Assembly (NCBI RefSeq): GCF_020216025.1
Contig: NZ_JAIWNC010000019.1
Coordinates: 1 to 64,000, forward strand
DNA: 64,000 bases
Source: Jidongwangia harbinensis
Lineage (GTDB): Bacteria; Actinomycetota; Actinomycetes; Mycobacteriales; Micromonosporaceae
Reading direction: 5' to 3'
Shown: piece after piece, positions 26,529 to 35,652 of the stretch
Numbering within the stretch: the stretch's first letter is position 1
Layout of the letters: each line of letters begins with the position of its first letter
The notes under the pieces: generated by a model
Database searches by the model: none
What the model was told of the DNA's origin: nothing
What the model saw: only the letters and a program-made list of their open reading frames with translations
Translations under genes and position numbers: made by a program

Positions 26529-28637
26529 ATGCCGCGGCCTGAGCGCGCGCTGGGCGAAACCGGTGACCCGCTCATCGAGTTCGCGGCCGGGCTGCGAAGA
26601 CTCCGCGAGAAGGCAGGAAATCCGTCGTACCGGTCGCTGTCCGGCACGGCCAACTTCTCCGCGGCGACGCTCGCGGCGGCCGCGTCCGGCCGCAAGCTGC
26701 CGACGCTGCAGGTGACGCGGGCGTACGTCCGGGCCTGCCACGGTGATGTCGCGGAGTGGGAGGGCCGCTGGCACGCGCTCGCCCGGGCGGGTCGCCCCGA
26801 CCCGGTGGCACCGGTGGAGGGCACCGCGCCGTACGCGGGACTGGCGCCTTTCCAGCAGGATGACGCCGCGTTGTTCTTCGGACGGAGTGTGCTCGTCGCG
26901 GATCTCGTGCGACGGGTGTCGGAACGCCGGTTGATCGCGGTGTTCGGGCCGTCGGGCGTCGGCAAGTCCTCGCTGGTGCGGGCCGGGCTGATGGCCGCGA
27001 TGCCGGGCCCGGCGGTGTTGCTGGTGCCGGGAGAGAACCCGCTGACGGACCTCGCGCTGGAGCTGGCCGCCCTGGCCCGGCTCCCGGCGGGTGCGGTGCT
27101 GGACGACCTGGCCGGGGACCCGTCGCACGCCGAGCTGGTGGCGCGACAGGCGTTGCCGGCCGACTCGGCCGAGTTGCTGCTGGTGGTCGACCAGTTCGAG
27201 AACGTGTTCGCGGCGTCCATCTCGGACCGTGAGCGGGTCGCCTTCGTCGGTGCTCTGGTGGCGCTGAGCCGGGCCGGGAGCCGGACCCGGGTGGTCCTCG
27301 CGGTACGCGCGGACCACTACGCGCGGTTCGTGGAGTTCCCCGATCTGCTCGCCGAGATGCGGGACGGGCACCTGCTGGTCGGCGGGATGAGCCCGGCCGA
27401 CCTGCGCGAGGCCGTCGTGAAACCGGCGGACCGGGTCGGGGTCCGGGTCGAGGGCGCCCTGGTCTCGGAGATCGTGGCCGAGGTGGCCGGCCGGCCCGGT
27501 GCGCTTCCGCTGGCCTCGCACGCCCTGCTCGAGGCGTGGCGGCGGCGTCGCGGCACGACGATCACGCTGGACGGCTACCGGGCGGCGGGCGGGGTCGACG
27601 GTGCGGTCGCGGCGACCGCCGAGGGCATCTACCACGGTCTGGACGACGCCGAGCGCATCGCGGTCCGCCGGTTGCTGCTCCGGATGATCGACCTCGACGA
27701 CCTGGCCGGGGTGCGGGGCCGGCGGGTGCCGCGGTCACAGATCAACTCGGCGGATCTGGTGGACCGCCTGGTGGACGCGCGGTTGCTCACCACCGACCAC
27801 GGCAGCGTGGAGCTGGCGCACGAGTCACTGATGCGGGCGTGGCCGCGGTTGCGGCTGTGGGTGGACCAGGACCGCGCGACGTTGCGCGCGCATCGGCAGC
27901 TCGCGGATTCCGCGGCCGTCTGGCAGGAACTCGGGTACGACCAGGGCACGCTCTACCGGGGCAACCGGCTGGCGCAGACCCGGCAGTGGACCGCGTCGCC
28001 GTCGTGGCGGTCGGCGCTGAGCCCGCTGGAGCGCCGGTTCGTCGACGAGAGCATCCGTCAGGAGGCGGCCGAGAATGCCCGGCAGAGCCGCCGCTGGGTC
28101 CGCCGGCGCTGGCTGTCCACCCTTCTGGTCGGCATGCTGACGCTGGTCACCGTGGCCGGCGGCGCGTCGACGATCGACCCGCTGTACTGCGAGCGGGGGG
28201 CCGTGGGGCTGCTCGACGTGCGTACCGGCCGGCTGGTCGCCGCGGAGGACGGCTATCAGGGGCTGGACGCGGGAGCGTTGCGGGCCAGGACGTCCGCCGA
28301 CACGTACGGCACCTGGGAGCAGTTCCAGACGTGCCGTCTCCCGCGGGAGCCGGGAAGCTTCCTGCTGCGCGGGTTCGCCGCGCGCAAGCGCTTCGTGTCG
28401 ACCCGGCCGCGGACGCCGGGCGACGCGGTGCTGCGGCTGTCCGCGGCGACCAAGGGGCCGTACGAATGGCTGGTTGCCGTCCCGGCCGCCGGCGGCGAGG
28501 TCATGCTGTTCTCGATCGGCCGCAACCGGTACGTGTCGGTGCGCCGCGGCGGGAAGCCCCGGTACACGGGTCTGCTGGAGGCGACCACCTCGTCGACCGC
28601 GGACGCCGCCAGATTCCGCATCACGCCCCTGCCGTGA
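26529..28637 (+). CDS. nSTAND1-type NTPase with N-terminal HTH and C-terminal trefoil-like domain
   Basis: About 702 aa from ATG 26529 with GGGGGT upstream. Residues 15-85 resemble an XRE-type HTH (FAAGLRRLREKAGNPSYRSLSG...SFSAATLAAAASGRKLPTLQ pattern). YAGLAPFQQDDAALFFGRS then leads into the NTPase: Walker A GPSGVGKSS (140-148) and Walker B LLLVVDQFENVF. The arm region ends with LVELAHESLMRAWPRL-like sequence, typical of nSTAND1. A membrane helix (528-548) follows. The last 145 residues (SFLLRGFAARKRFV..., EVMLFSIGRNRYVSVRRGG) resemble a fascin-like beta-trefoil, replacing the usual WD40 sensor. Possible signalling or defence role; inferred. Confidence 0.8.
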   Translation: MPRPERALGETGDPLIEFAAGLRRLREKAGNPSYRSLSGTANFSAATLAAAASGRKLPTLQVTRAYVRACHGDVAEWEGRWHALARAGRPDPVAPVEGTAPYAGLAPFQQDDAALFFGRSVLVADLVRRVSERRLIAVFGPSGVGKSSLVRAGLMAAMPGPAVLLVPGENPLTDLALELAALARLPAGAVLDDLAGDPSHAELVARQALPADSAELLLVVDQFENVFAASISDRERVAFVGALVALSRAGSRTRVVLAVRADHYARFVEFPDLLAEMRDGHLLVGGMSPADLREAVVKPADRVGVRVEGALVSEIVAEVAGRPGALPLASHALLEAWRRRRGTTITLDGYRAAGGVDGAVAATAEGIYHGLDDAERIAVRRLLLRMIDLDDLAGVRGRRVPRSQINSADLVDRLVDARLLTTDHGSVELAHESLMRAWPRLRLWVDQDRATLRAHRQLADSAAVWQELGYDQGTLYRGNRLAQTRQWTASPSWRSALSPLERRFVDESIRQEAAENARQSRRWVRRRWLSTLLVGMLTLVTVAGGASTIDPLYCERGAVGLLDVRTGRLVAAEDGYQGLDAGALRARTSADTYGTWEQFQTCRLPREPGSFLLRGFAARKRFVSTRPRTPGDAVLRLSAATKGPYEWLVAVPAAGGEVMLFSIGRNRYVSVRRGGKPRYTGLLEATTSSTADAARFRITPLP

Positions 28638-28719
28638 GCCCCGGCATGGCCGGCGGATGCAACCGGATCGTCGGGTGCGGTGTGTTCTTCAGTGTGCAAG
28701 GACAGCGGGAGCGGAAACC

Positions 28720-29238
28720 ATGACCGGCGGCGGCAGCGCCGACTTCGACGCCTTCTACGTTGCGACGGTCCGGCGCATCGTGCTGTACCTCTACGCCGTC
28801 TCCAGCGACCGGTCCGAGGCACAGGACATCGCCCAGGAGGCGTTCGCGCGGGCCTGGCAGCACTGGCCCAAGGTCAGTCGGTACGACGATCCCGAGGCCT
28901 GGGTCCGGACGGTCGCCTGGCGGCTGATGGCCAACCGGTGGCGCGGTCTGCGGCGCCGGCTCACCGCCCAGGACCGCCTGGGCCCGACGGTCGAGGCGAC
29001 CGCCGGACCGTCCCCGGACCGGGTGGCCGTGATGGCCGCGTTGCAGCAACTGCCGAAGCCGCAGCGGCAGGTCATCGCGTTGCACTACCTGCTGGACATG
29101 CCGGTCGCCGGTATCGCGGCGAGCATCGGCGTCCCGGTGGGCACGGTCAAGGCGCGACTTTCCCGGGCACGAACCACTCTCGCCGGGCTGCTCGGCGAGC
29201 ACGATCAGGAGGTCGATGATGTCTCGTCCCGTTCATGA
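28720..29238 (+). CDS. SigE-type ECF sigma factor
   Basis: 172 aa from ATG 28720. Region 2: FDAFYVATVRRIVLYLYAVSSDRSEAQDIAQEAFARAWQHWPKV with the -10-binding helix, then DPEAWVRTVAWRLMANRWRGLRRR. Region 4: LQQLPKPQRQVIALHYLLDMPVAGIAASIGVPVGTVKARLSRARTTLAGLL. This is the SigE70-like (SIG subfamily) layout common in actinomycetes. It overlaps the next gene by 20 bp, and that gene encodes a membrane protein likely to act with it. It lies 82 bp after the nSTAND1 gene on the same strand and may share its transcript. Confidence 0.9.
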   Translation: MTGGGSADFDAFYVATVRRIVLYLYAVSSDRSEAQDIAQEAFARAWQHWPKVSRYDDPEAWVRTVAWRLMANRWRGLRRRLTAQDRLGPTVEATAGPSPDRVAVMAALQQLPKPQRQVIALHYLLDMPVAGIAASIGVPVGTVKARLSRARTTLAGLLGEHDQEVDDVSSRS

Positions 29239-29821
29239 GCGGCTCCGGCAGTTGGAGGCCGAGGTCCAGCACCTGCCCGTCCTGCCGGCCGCCGCGATCC
29301 GCGCCCGCGGCGGGCGCCGACGGCGCCGGCGGGCCACCGGCGTGCTGGTGGGCACCGCAATGGTGGCGACCGCGGCCGGGCTCACGGCACCGAGCGCCCT
29401 GGACCGGTTGTCCCCGGACCGGACGGCCGCGGCCGGTCCCGCCGCGAGCTGCGTTCTCACCCCACCGCCGGATCCGGCCGCGGTGCGGGTCCGGGTGCGG
29501 AACGGCGGGGCGGACGCCCGGCTGGGCGACCTGACGTCGGCCGGCCTGCGGGAACGCGGCTTCACCGTGCTCACCGACAGCGGCGCCGGGAACCCGTCCC
29601 CGGGTCCGACGACCCTCTACTACGGCCCCGCGGCGATCGGCGCGGCCACCCTGCTGCGCGCGGTGCTGATCGGCGACGCCGCCATGCGGTTCGATCCGGG
29701 CCGCACGGACGACGCCGTCGACCTGGCGCTGGGCACCACCGCCGTCCGTCTCGCCACCAGCACGGAGGTCAACCAGGCGCTGCTCGCCGCCGGTCCGCCG
29801 TCCGCGCCGCCGGAGTGCTGA
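29219..29821 (+). CDS. Membrane protein with LytR C-terminal-like domain, sigma-factor partner
   Basis: 200 aa from ATG 29219, six bases after AGGAGG; ATG 29216 is too close to that site. A basic cytoplasmic tail (RARGGRRRRRRATG) leads into one membrane helix (VLVGTAMVATAAGLTAPSAL). An exported domain, VRVRVRNGGADARLGDLTSAGLRERGFTVLTDSG...TTLYYGPAAIGAATLLRAVLIGDA, matches the LytR_C (CpsA/Psr-associated) pattern. The gene overlaps the sigma-factor 3' end, the normal setting for an anti-sigma or sensing partner. The role is inferred from position. Confidence 0.75.
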   Translation: MSRPVHERLRQLEAEVQHLPVLPAAAIRARGGRRRRRRATGVLVGTAMVATAAGLTAPSALDRLSPDRTAAAGPAASCVLTPPPDPAAVRVRVRNGGADARLGDLTSAGLRERGFTVLTDSGAGNPSPGPTTLYYGPAAIGAATLLRAVLIGDAAMRFDPGRTDDAVDLALGTTAVRLATSTEVNQALLAAGPPSAPPEC

Positions 29822-29977
29822 CGCACCCGCGCAGGCGGTCCCACCGGCGGCGGTCGGTGGACGGGGGGGGCGAGACCCGCACGGCCGTTCTCACTTCGGT
29901 GATTTCCGGGCCGGCGCGCGTCGTGACGATTACCATCGATACACGCCTTCCGTCGAAACTGGACCGGTGCTTCGGGG

Positions 29978-30856
29978 ATGAGGAATGCCTTGGTGACACG
30001 GGTTGACGTCGGTGTCGGAGCCAGGGTTCTCGCGGTGCAGGTGGCGGGCTCGTCGGACGGCGCTCCGGTCTTCCTGCTCCACGGCACCCCGGGGTCGGGC
30101 AGCGGACCCCGTCCCCGGAGCAGCATGCTCTACCGGCTGGGCATCCGGCTGATCAGCTACGACCGGCCGGGGTACGGCGGCTCCACCCGGTCGCCGAACC
30201 GGCGGGTGGTCGACGCCGCCACGGACGTACGGGCCATCGCCGATCGGCTGGGCATCGAGCGGTTCGCCGTGGTGGGCCGGTCCGGCGGCGGCCCGCACGC
30301 GCTGGCCTGCGCCGCGGTGCTGCCGCACCGGGTGGACCGGGCGGCGGTGCTGGTCGGGCTCGCACCCTGGGGCGCGGCCGATCTCAACTGGTACGAGGGC
30401 ATGGCCGACGCGAACGCCCGCAAGCACGTCACCGCCGACCGGGGCACCGCCGACCAGATGCACGAGTTGCGGGCCCTGGCCGAGCAGACCGCCGCCGACC
30501 CGGAGAGCCTGATCGAGGACCTGTTGGCGCAGATGTCCGGGCCGGACCTGCAGATGATGCAGAGCGTGCTGTACCGGCGGATGCTGGTGAAGAGCTACGC
30601 CGACGCGCTCCGGGCCGGCCCGTACGGCTGGCTCGACGACATCCTGGCCTTCCGCCGCGGATGGGGGTTCGCGCTCGACACGATCGTCCGGCCGGTCCGG
30701 CTCTGGCACGGCGCGCACGACACGTTCTCGCCGGTCAGCCACAGCCGGTGGCTGGCACAGCGGATCCCGCGTTCGGAGGTGCACGTGCAGCACGACGCGG
30801 CGCACTTCGGCGCCATCGAGGCGCTCCCCCGGATTCTCGCCTGGCTCACGGCCTGA
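29978..30856 (+). CDS. Alpha/beta hydrolase
   Basis: 292 aa. The alpha/beta-hydrolase fold shows the oxyanion motif LLHGTPGSGSG (about residues 34-44), LISYDRPGYGGS, the nucleophile elbow VVGRSGGGPHAL (Ser in GRSGG), and the late acid and His in LWHGAHDTFSPVSHSRWLA and VQHDAAHFGAIEALP. No signal peptide, so it is probably cytoplasmic. Substrate unknown; the proline-iminopeptidase and haloperoxidase-like groups share this pattern. It is convergent with the last gene of the FXS operon, with 27 bp between the stops. Confidence 0.85.
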   Translation: MRNALVTRVDVGVGARVLAVQVAGSSDGAPVFLLHGTPGSGSGPRPRSSMLYRLGIRLISYDRPGYGGSTRSPNRRVVDAATDVRAIADRLGIERFAVVGRSGGGPHALACAAVLPHRVDRAAVLVGLAPWGAADLNWYEGMADANARKHVTADRGTADQMHELRALAEQTAADPESLIEDLLAQMSGPDLQMMQSVLYRRMLVKSYADALRAGPYGWLDDILAFRRGWGFALDTIVRPVRLWHGAHDTFSPVSHSRWLAQRIPRSEVHVQHDAAHFGAIEALPRILAWLTA

Positions 30857-30883
30857 GCCGGCCGGCCGGCGCGGCCCGCCTCG

Positions 30884-31711
30884 TCATGTCCCGGTGCCGG
30901 CAGCCGGCCGGGGCTGCGCCTGGGTGGTGAAGGCCTCCAGCTCGGCGCAGAGCTGCACCAGATGGTCGACGCTGTGCAGGTGGTTGATCGCGGCGTCGCG
31001 CAGCCGGTTCGCCCGGTCGGTGGTGGGCGGTCCCTGGGCGAATTCCTGGCATCCCGCCGCCATGGTCTGCCGCTGGTGCCGCAGCGCGGCCTCGAGGTCG
31101 TTCCAGAGCCGTTCGAACCGGGCCTGCTCGGCGGTCCGCTCGCCGTTGCGGACGCGCTCGCCGAACAGCGCCCGGAGCTGGTTGCCGTCGATCCGCAGCG
31201 GGGTCACCACGCGCTCGTAGAACAGCCACTGGTGGCCGTCCATCTGGGCCTGCAGAAGGTGGGCCGACTCGAGCGCGCGGTCCGGGTCGGCGAGGCCGCC
31301 GTTGACCACCCGCGCGGCCGCCACGAAGGCATTCGTACTGGCCGCCACCTCTTCCACCAGGTTCTGCACGTAGTCGCTGGTGGTACGGACGGAGGCGGTC
31401 AATTGCTCCAGCGCGGCGGCGTACCTCACCTGCAGCCGGACCCGCTCGAGTTCCATCACCTGGTACTCGGCCAGCCGGGTGATGATCACCAGGGCGACCG
31501 GGAGCGCGACCATGCCGCAGATCAACTCGGCCAGGATGTTCGTGGTGAACTGCAGGCCGCCCCACCAGTTCCGCGCGTCGGCGACGACGGACAGGGTGAC
31601 CGCGACGAACCCGATGCTCCACACCCAGTAGGCGAACCGGCGCAGGACCGGCGGTGCGGTCCGCCACGCCGACACGACCAGCGACGGGATGGTGCTCTCC
31701 GAGTTCGTCAT
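30884..31711 (-). CDS. Two-TM helical membrane protein at the end of the FXS operon
   Basis: 275 aa from ATG 31711, 11 nt after the fxsT stop. Two membrane helices (FAYWVWSIGFVAVTLSVVA at about 26-44; NILAELICGMVALPVALVIITRL at 58-80) are followed by a long helical cytoplasmic region. That region starts MELERVRLQVRYAAALEQLTASVRTTSDYVQNLVEEVAA and carries a WLFYERVVTPLRIDGNQLRALFGERV segment. No known domain recognised. Tight spacing says it is co-transcribed with fxsT. It may be the membrane anchor or effector of the FXS system, or an unrelated passenger; its conservation elsewhere in FXS loci is not known to me. Confidence 0.75.
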   Translation of the reverse strand: MTNSESTIPSLVVSAWRTAPPVLRRFAYWVWSIGFVAVTLSVVADARNWWGGLQFTTNILAELICGMVALPVALVIITRLAEYQVMELERVRLQVRYAAALEQLTASVRTTSDYVQNLVEEVAASTNAFVAAARVVNGGLADPDRALESAHLLQAQMDGHQWLFYERVVTPLRIDGNQLRALFGERVRNGERTAEQARFERLWNDLEAALRHQRQTMAAGCQEFAQGPPTTDRANRLRDAAINHLHSVDHLVQLCAELEAFTTQAQPRPAAGTGT

Positions 31712-31722
31712 GGGCGTCCGTC

Positions 31723-34700
31723 CTAGAACTGGTGCGGGTCGATGATCCGGTACAGGTACCGGCGACGGTCCAGCCCGTTGACGATCGGATGCGTCTCGCC
31801 CAGCCGCAGGATGACCCGTTCGCGCAGCGCGGCGAGCCGGTCGTCCACCGCGTCGGCGCCCAGGGCGTCCTCGACCAGGGCGAGGTTGGCCTCGAACCGG
31901 AACGTGTTCGGGTGCTCCGGGCCGAACACCCGGCGGACGCCGTCGGCGATGCCCAGCAGCGCCTCCCGCGCGGTCGCCGGCCCGGTCCCGCCCTCGGACG
32001 GATCGGCCTCGCAGATCGCGAGGTTCATCTGCGCGGAGAGCGTGTACGGGTGTTCCGGCCCCAGCACGTCGGACAGGCTCTCCACGGTCGGCCTGATCCA
32101 GTCCCGGGCGTCGCTGAACCGGCCGAGGCGACGGTCCGCGATCGCCAGGTCGTTCATGCAGACCAGCGTGTACGGGTGCCGGTCGCCGAGCCGGCGCTTC
32201 CAGAACGCCTGGATGGCGAGCAGCTCGGCGATCGCCTGATCGCCTTCGCCCGCACTGAGCAGGGTGAGCGCGAGACTGAAGCGGCAGCTCACCGTCTCCG
32301 GGTTGTCGGAGCCGAAGAGCTCCAGGAGCCGGGCGTACGCCTCCTGGTGCAGTTGCAGGGCCTCGTCGATCCGGCCGAGGCTGCGCAGCGAGACCGCGTA
32401 GTTCGACTTGGTGGTGAGCGTCGACCGGGAGTCCGGGCCGCGGGTGTGGACCAGGTGGTCCAGGGTCTGCTTCAACAGCGCGGCGGAGCGGTCGAAGTCG
32501 CCCGCGTCGCGCCAGTCCCGGGCCAGGCAGGCGGCCGTGCCGAGGGTCCAGAGGTTGGTCTCCCCGTTCACCTCCTGGCGCCGCTCCCAGGCCTCCCGGT
32601 CGTGCTCGCCGGCTTCCCGGAACAACCCCATCAGCCGGTACGACACCGCGAGGTTGTTGCGGGCCGCAAGGGTGCGGGTGTTGTCCTCCCCGTACAGGTC
32701 CTGCCAGGCGCTGTAGGTCTCGATGTCGAGCTGGAGCGCCTCCGGGTAGCGGCCCAGACCCCGCAGGTCGGCCGCGTAGCTGCCCCGGGTCATCAGGGTG
32801 TGCGGATGATCCGGCCCGAGCAGGCGCACCTGCTCGGCCAGCACCTGCTCGTCCAGCTGCCGGGAGAGTTCGAACTCGCCCAGGTCGCGCAGCAGGTTGG
32901 CGAGGTTGAAGCGGAGCTGGAGCAGCTGCCGGAGCAGGACCGCGGCCGCCACCGGGTCGGTGGTGTCGGCCAGCTGCCGCTCCCAGATCCGGGCGACCCG
33001 TTCGGCCCGGTCGCGCCCGGTCACCGGGTCGGCCTGGACGTAGTAGTAGCGGACCCGGTCGATGAGCAGCTGGCGCACCGGCTCCTCGGTGCTGTGCACC
33101 GCGTCCGAGGCGTCCAGGTGCGGCCAGAGCAGGCGGAACCGGGCCCAGTGCTGCGGGTCGTCGACGTCGCCCTCCGGCCGGGCCCGGGCGAGTACCTGGT
33201 GCACCTGCAGCCGGGCCTGGGCGAGTTCCTCCTCGGTCATCCGGTCCCGGACGACGTTCTGTACCACCCGGTGGATCAGGATCCGGCCGCTGCGGTCGCC
33301 GTCGCCGGAGGAGGCGGGCCGCTGGTCCAGCCGCAGCAGCGCCAGCCGGTTGATCTGCTGGACCAGGGAGCCGCGCAGCAACCGCTCGGACAGGGCCGGG
33401 TTGTACGGCTTCAGGTACTCCGCCATCTGGTCGCTGAAGATCAGGTCGAGCGGGATCTCCGGGGCCAGCACGCTGCACAGCTGGAAGAGCCGGTACGCCG
33501 CGTGGTCCCGTTCCCGGAGCCGGGTCAGCGAGAGGTCCCAGGTCCGGGCGATCGGCCGGTCGGTCATGGCGGTGAGGACGGCGCTCGGCCCCTCCTCCTG
33601 GATGAGCTGGAGGTACTCGGTGACCGAGGTGTGCGTCTCGTGCAGCCAGGCGGCGGCCGCGGCGACCGCGATCGGCAGGTCGGCGAGCTGCTCGGCGACC
33701 AGGCCGGCGTCCTTGCGGTCGATCGTGCCGACCCGCTGCACCAGGTGCTCGATGCTCTCGTCGCGGGTGAAGACGTCGACCTCGAGCGGCTGGGTCTGCT
33801 CGCCCCACGCCTTGTTCCGGGAGGTGATCAGTACGTGGCCGGGGCCGTGCGGCAGGTAGGTGCGTACCGCCTCGGGCTCGTCCGCGTTGTCCAGGATCAG
33901 CAGCCAGCGCCGCTTGTCCCGGCTGAGTTCCTGGACGACCGCGCGCGCGTAGTCCGGCCCGGACTGCTCGGACTGCAGGTTCAGCCGGGCGCCGAGGTCG
34001 CGCAGCGAGCCCTGCAGGCTTTCCTCGGTGTCCGCGTTCAGCCACGCCACCACGTCGTAGGCGGCGCGGTAGCGGTACGCGTACTCCAGCGCCATCTGGG
34101 TCTTGCCGACGCCGCCCATGCCCTGCAGGGCGACCGCCTGGGTGCCGAAGAGCACGACGGCCGTGCCGGAGCGGAGCTGGTCCCGGACGGCGCGCAGGCC
34201 GGTCTCCCGTCCGGTGAAGCGGGCGTTGCGGGCCGGCAGGTTCACCACCAGGTCCGGCTCGTCACCGGGGTAGCGGGGCGCGCCGGCCAGCAGGACGTCC
34301 AGGTCACCGGCGGGCCGGCCGACGAGTTCCAGGATCCGCGCCGCCGCGGTGGCGGCGCCGAGCCCGGCGATGAACGCCGAGTTGGCGGTGGGGATGCGGC
34401 GCCACGGGGTGATGTCGGCCGTGTAGATCGCCCGCAGCTCCGGCTCCCCGGTCGGAGTACCCGGCGCGCCGGAGAAGGCGGACACTCCCTCCGCCCGCGA
34501 GATGATCTTCAGGTGCTGCGCGTCGGCCGACGGCACGTCCGTCCCGTCGCCGCTCTCGGCGAGCGCGCGCACGACCCGGAAGCCGCCGTTGGACAGGACG
34601 TGCTCCACCCATTCCAGCCACACCTGGTCGATGCCGGCGGCGGAGAGCAGCACCACGTCGGTCTCGGAGAACGGTTTGCGCTCGAACCGGGCGATGAACT

Positions 34701-35652
34701 GGGCGCGCAGGTTCGGGCTCATCGGCGGCAGGGCGGTGACCCGTCCGCCGGTGATCTGGGTGGCCAGCGACTCGTACGCCCGCAGCAGCGTGCCACTGGC
34801 GCCCGGTGCGTCGCCGAACGTCGCCAGCACCTCTTCGTAGGCGTAGTACGCCTGGTACGGCACCTCGACTCCGTGCCAGTACGCCCGCCGCCCGTCCTCG
34901 TCGAGACCGCTCGGCAGGTCGGCGAACTCCCGCATCGCGACGGTCCGCCCGGTCTCCGCCTTCCGCTTCTCGGCCGGGTCCACGCGCATCGGCACCGGCA
35001 GGACCCGGATGTCGCGGGGACTGTGCAGCTGCCGGGCCATCCGGGCCGCGCCCTCGATGCCCTGACCGCTGAACGTGAAGCAGTCCACCAGCACGTCCGG
35101 CAGGTGGCTCGTGCAGATGCCGGCGATGTCGCTGTGCCCGGTCCGGCTGTCGATCAGCGTGAAGTCGTACCGGTCCTTCATGTCGGCGCGCATCGCGTCG
35201 AAGAAGCGCCCGCCGCTGCCGTCACCGTTCTGGTAGAAGTCGTCCCAGTTGATGTTGCTGAGCACGCCCTCGTACACCGGGTTCTGCTGGCCCGCGGAGA
35301 GGAAGTCCAGCGTGCCGCCCTCCGGGAAGTGGTCCCAGTCCAGCGAGAACGAGTACTGCTGCACGCTGGCGTAGCCGCCGGCCTGGGCCGGGTCCCACTC
35401 CGGCTTGGAGGAGTCCCACTCGTACAGGTTGATCATGTCGACCACGCCGCGGGTGCTGGCCAGGAAGCCCGGGTCCATGAAGGGCTGGAAGAACCGGTGC
35501 AGGCCGGGCGACTCGAGGTCCCAGTCGACCGCGAGCACCCGGTAACCGTTCGCCGCCAGGATCCAGGCGACGTTGGCCAGCGCCATGGTCCGGCCCGTCC
35601 CACCCTTGTACGAGTAGAACGTGACGACCTGTCCGTCGCGGCCCCTGGTCAT
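31723..35652 (-). CDS. fxsT: FxsT: FxSxx-COOH system TPR/NB-ARC protein
   Basis: 1309 aa from ATG 35652, overlapping the fxsC stop as ATGA. Residues 9-300: ParA/MinD-like ATPase with the variant P-loop YKGGTGRT (K16-T22; Arg replaces the usual second Lys) and a Walker-B-like LIDSRTG (D168). Residues 331-450: degenerate TIR-like domain (DVVLLSAAGIDQVWLEWVEHVL...). Residues 475-860: NB-ARC with P-loop GMGGVGKTQ (511-519) and Walker B RWLLILDNAD. Residues 880-1300: TPR_12-type repeats with kinesin-light-chain motifs such as LGPDHPHTLMTRG. This is the standard TPR partner of FXS RiPP loci; its role (sensing, scaffold or export control) is unproven. Confidence 0.9.
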   Translation of the reverse strand: MTRGRDGQVVTFYSYKGGTGRTMALANVAWILAANGYRVLAVDWDLESPGLHRFFQPFMDPGFLASTRGVVDMINLYEWDSSKPEWDPAQAGGYASVQQYSFSLDWDHFPEGGTLDFLSAGQQNPVYEGVLSNINWDDFYQNGDGSGGRFFDAMRADMKDRYDFTLIDSRTGHSDIAGICTSHLPDVLVDCFTFSGQGIEGAARMARQLHSPRDIRVLPVPMRVDPAEKRKAETGRTVAMREFADLPSGLDEDGRRAYWHGVEVPYQAYYAYEEVLATFGDAPGASGTLLRAYESLATQITGGRVTALPPMSPNLRAQFIARFERKPFSETDVVLLSAAGIDQVWLEWVEHVLSNGGFRVVRALAESGDGTDVPSADAQHLKIISRAEGVSAFSGAPGTPTGEPELRAIYTADITPWRRIPTANSAFIAGLGAATAAARILELVGRPAGDLDVLLAGAPRYPGDEPDLVVNLPARNARFTGRETGLRAVRDQLRSGTAVVLFGTQAVALQGMGGVGKTQMALEYAYRYRAAYDVVAWLNADTEESLQGSLRDLGARLNLQSEQSGPDYARAVVQELSRDKRRWLLILDNADEPEAVRTYLPHGPGHVLITSRNKAWGEQTQPLEVDVFTRDESIEHLVQRVGTIDRKDAGLVAEQLADLPIAVAAAAAWLHETHTSVTEYLQLIQEEGPSAVLTAMTDRPIARTWDLSLTRLRERDHAAYRLFQLCSVLAPEIPLDLIFSDQMAEYLKPYNPALSERLLRGSLVQQINRLALLRLDQRPASSGDGDRSGRILIHRVVQNVVRDRMTEEELAQARLQVHQVLARARPEGDVDDPQHWARFRLLWPHLDASDAVHSTEEPVRQLLIDRVRYYYVQADPVTGRDRAERVARIWERQLADTTDPVAAAVLLRQLLQLRFNLANLLRDLGEFELSRQLDEQVLAEQVRLLGPDHPHTLMTRGSYAADLRGLGRYPEALQLDIETYSAWQDLYGEDNTRTLAARNNLAVSYRLMGLFREAGEHDREAWERRQEVNGETNLWTLGTAACLARDWRDAGDFDRSAALLKQTLDHLVHTRGPDSRSTLTTKSNYAVSLRSLGRIDEALQLHQEAYARLLELFGSDNPETVSCRFSLALTLLSAGEGDQAIAELLAIQAFWKRRLGDRHPYTLVCMNDLAIADRRLGRFSDARDWIRPTVESLSDVLGPEHPYTLSAQMNLAICEADPSEGGTGPATAREALLGIADGVRRVFGPEHPNTFRFEANLALVEDALGADAVDDRLAALRERVILRLGETHPIVNGLDRRRYLYRIIDPHQF

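Noticed and set aside
30884..34045. A 1053-codon minus-strand frame that includes the 2-TM protein
   Set aside because: Only the last 275 codons (from ATG 31711) read as a real protein; the remainder overlaps fxsT in another frame and is Arg/Pro/Ala-rich.
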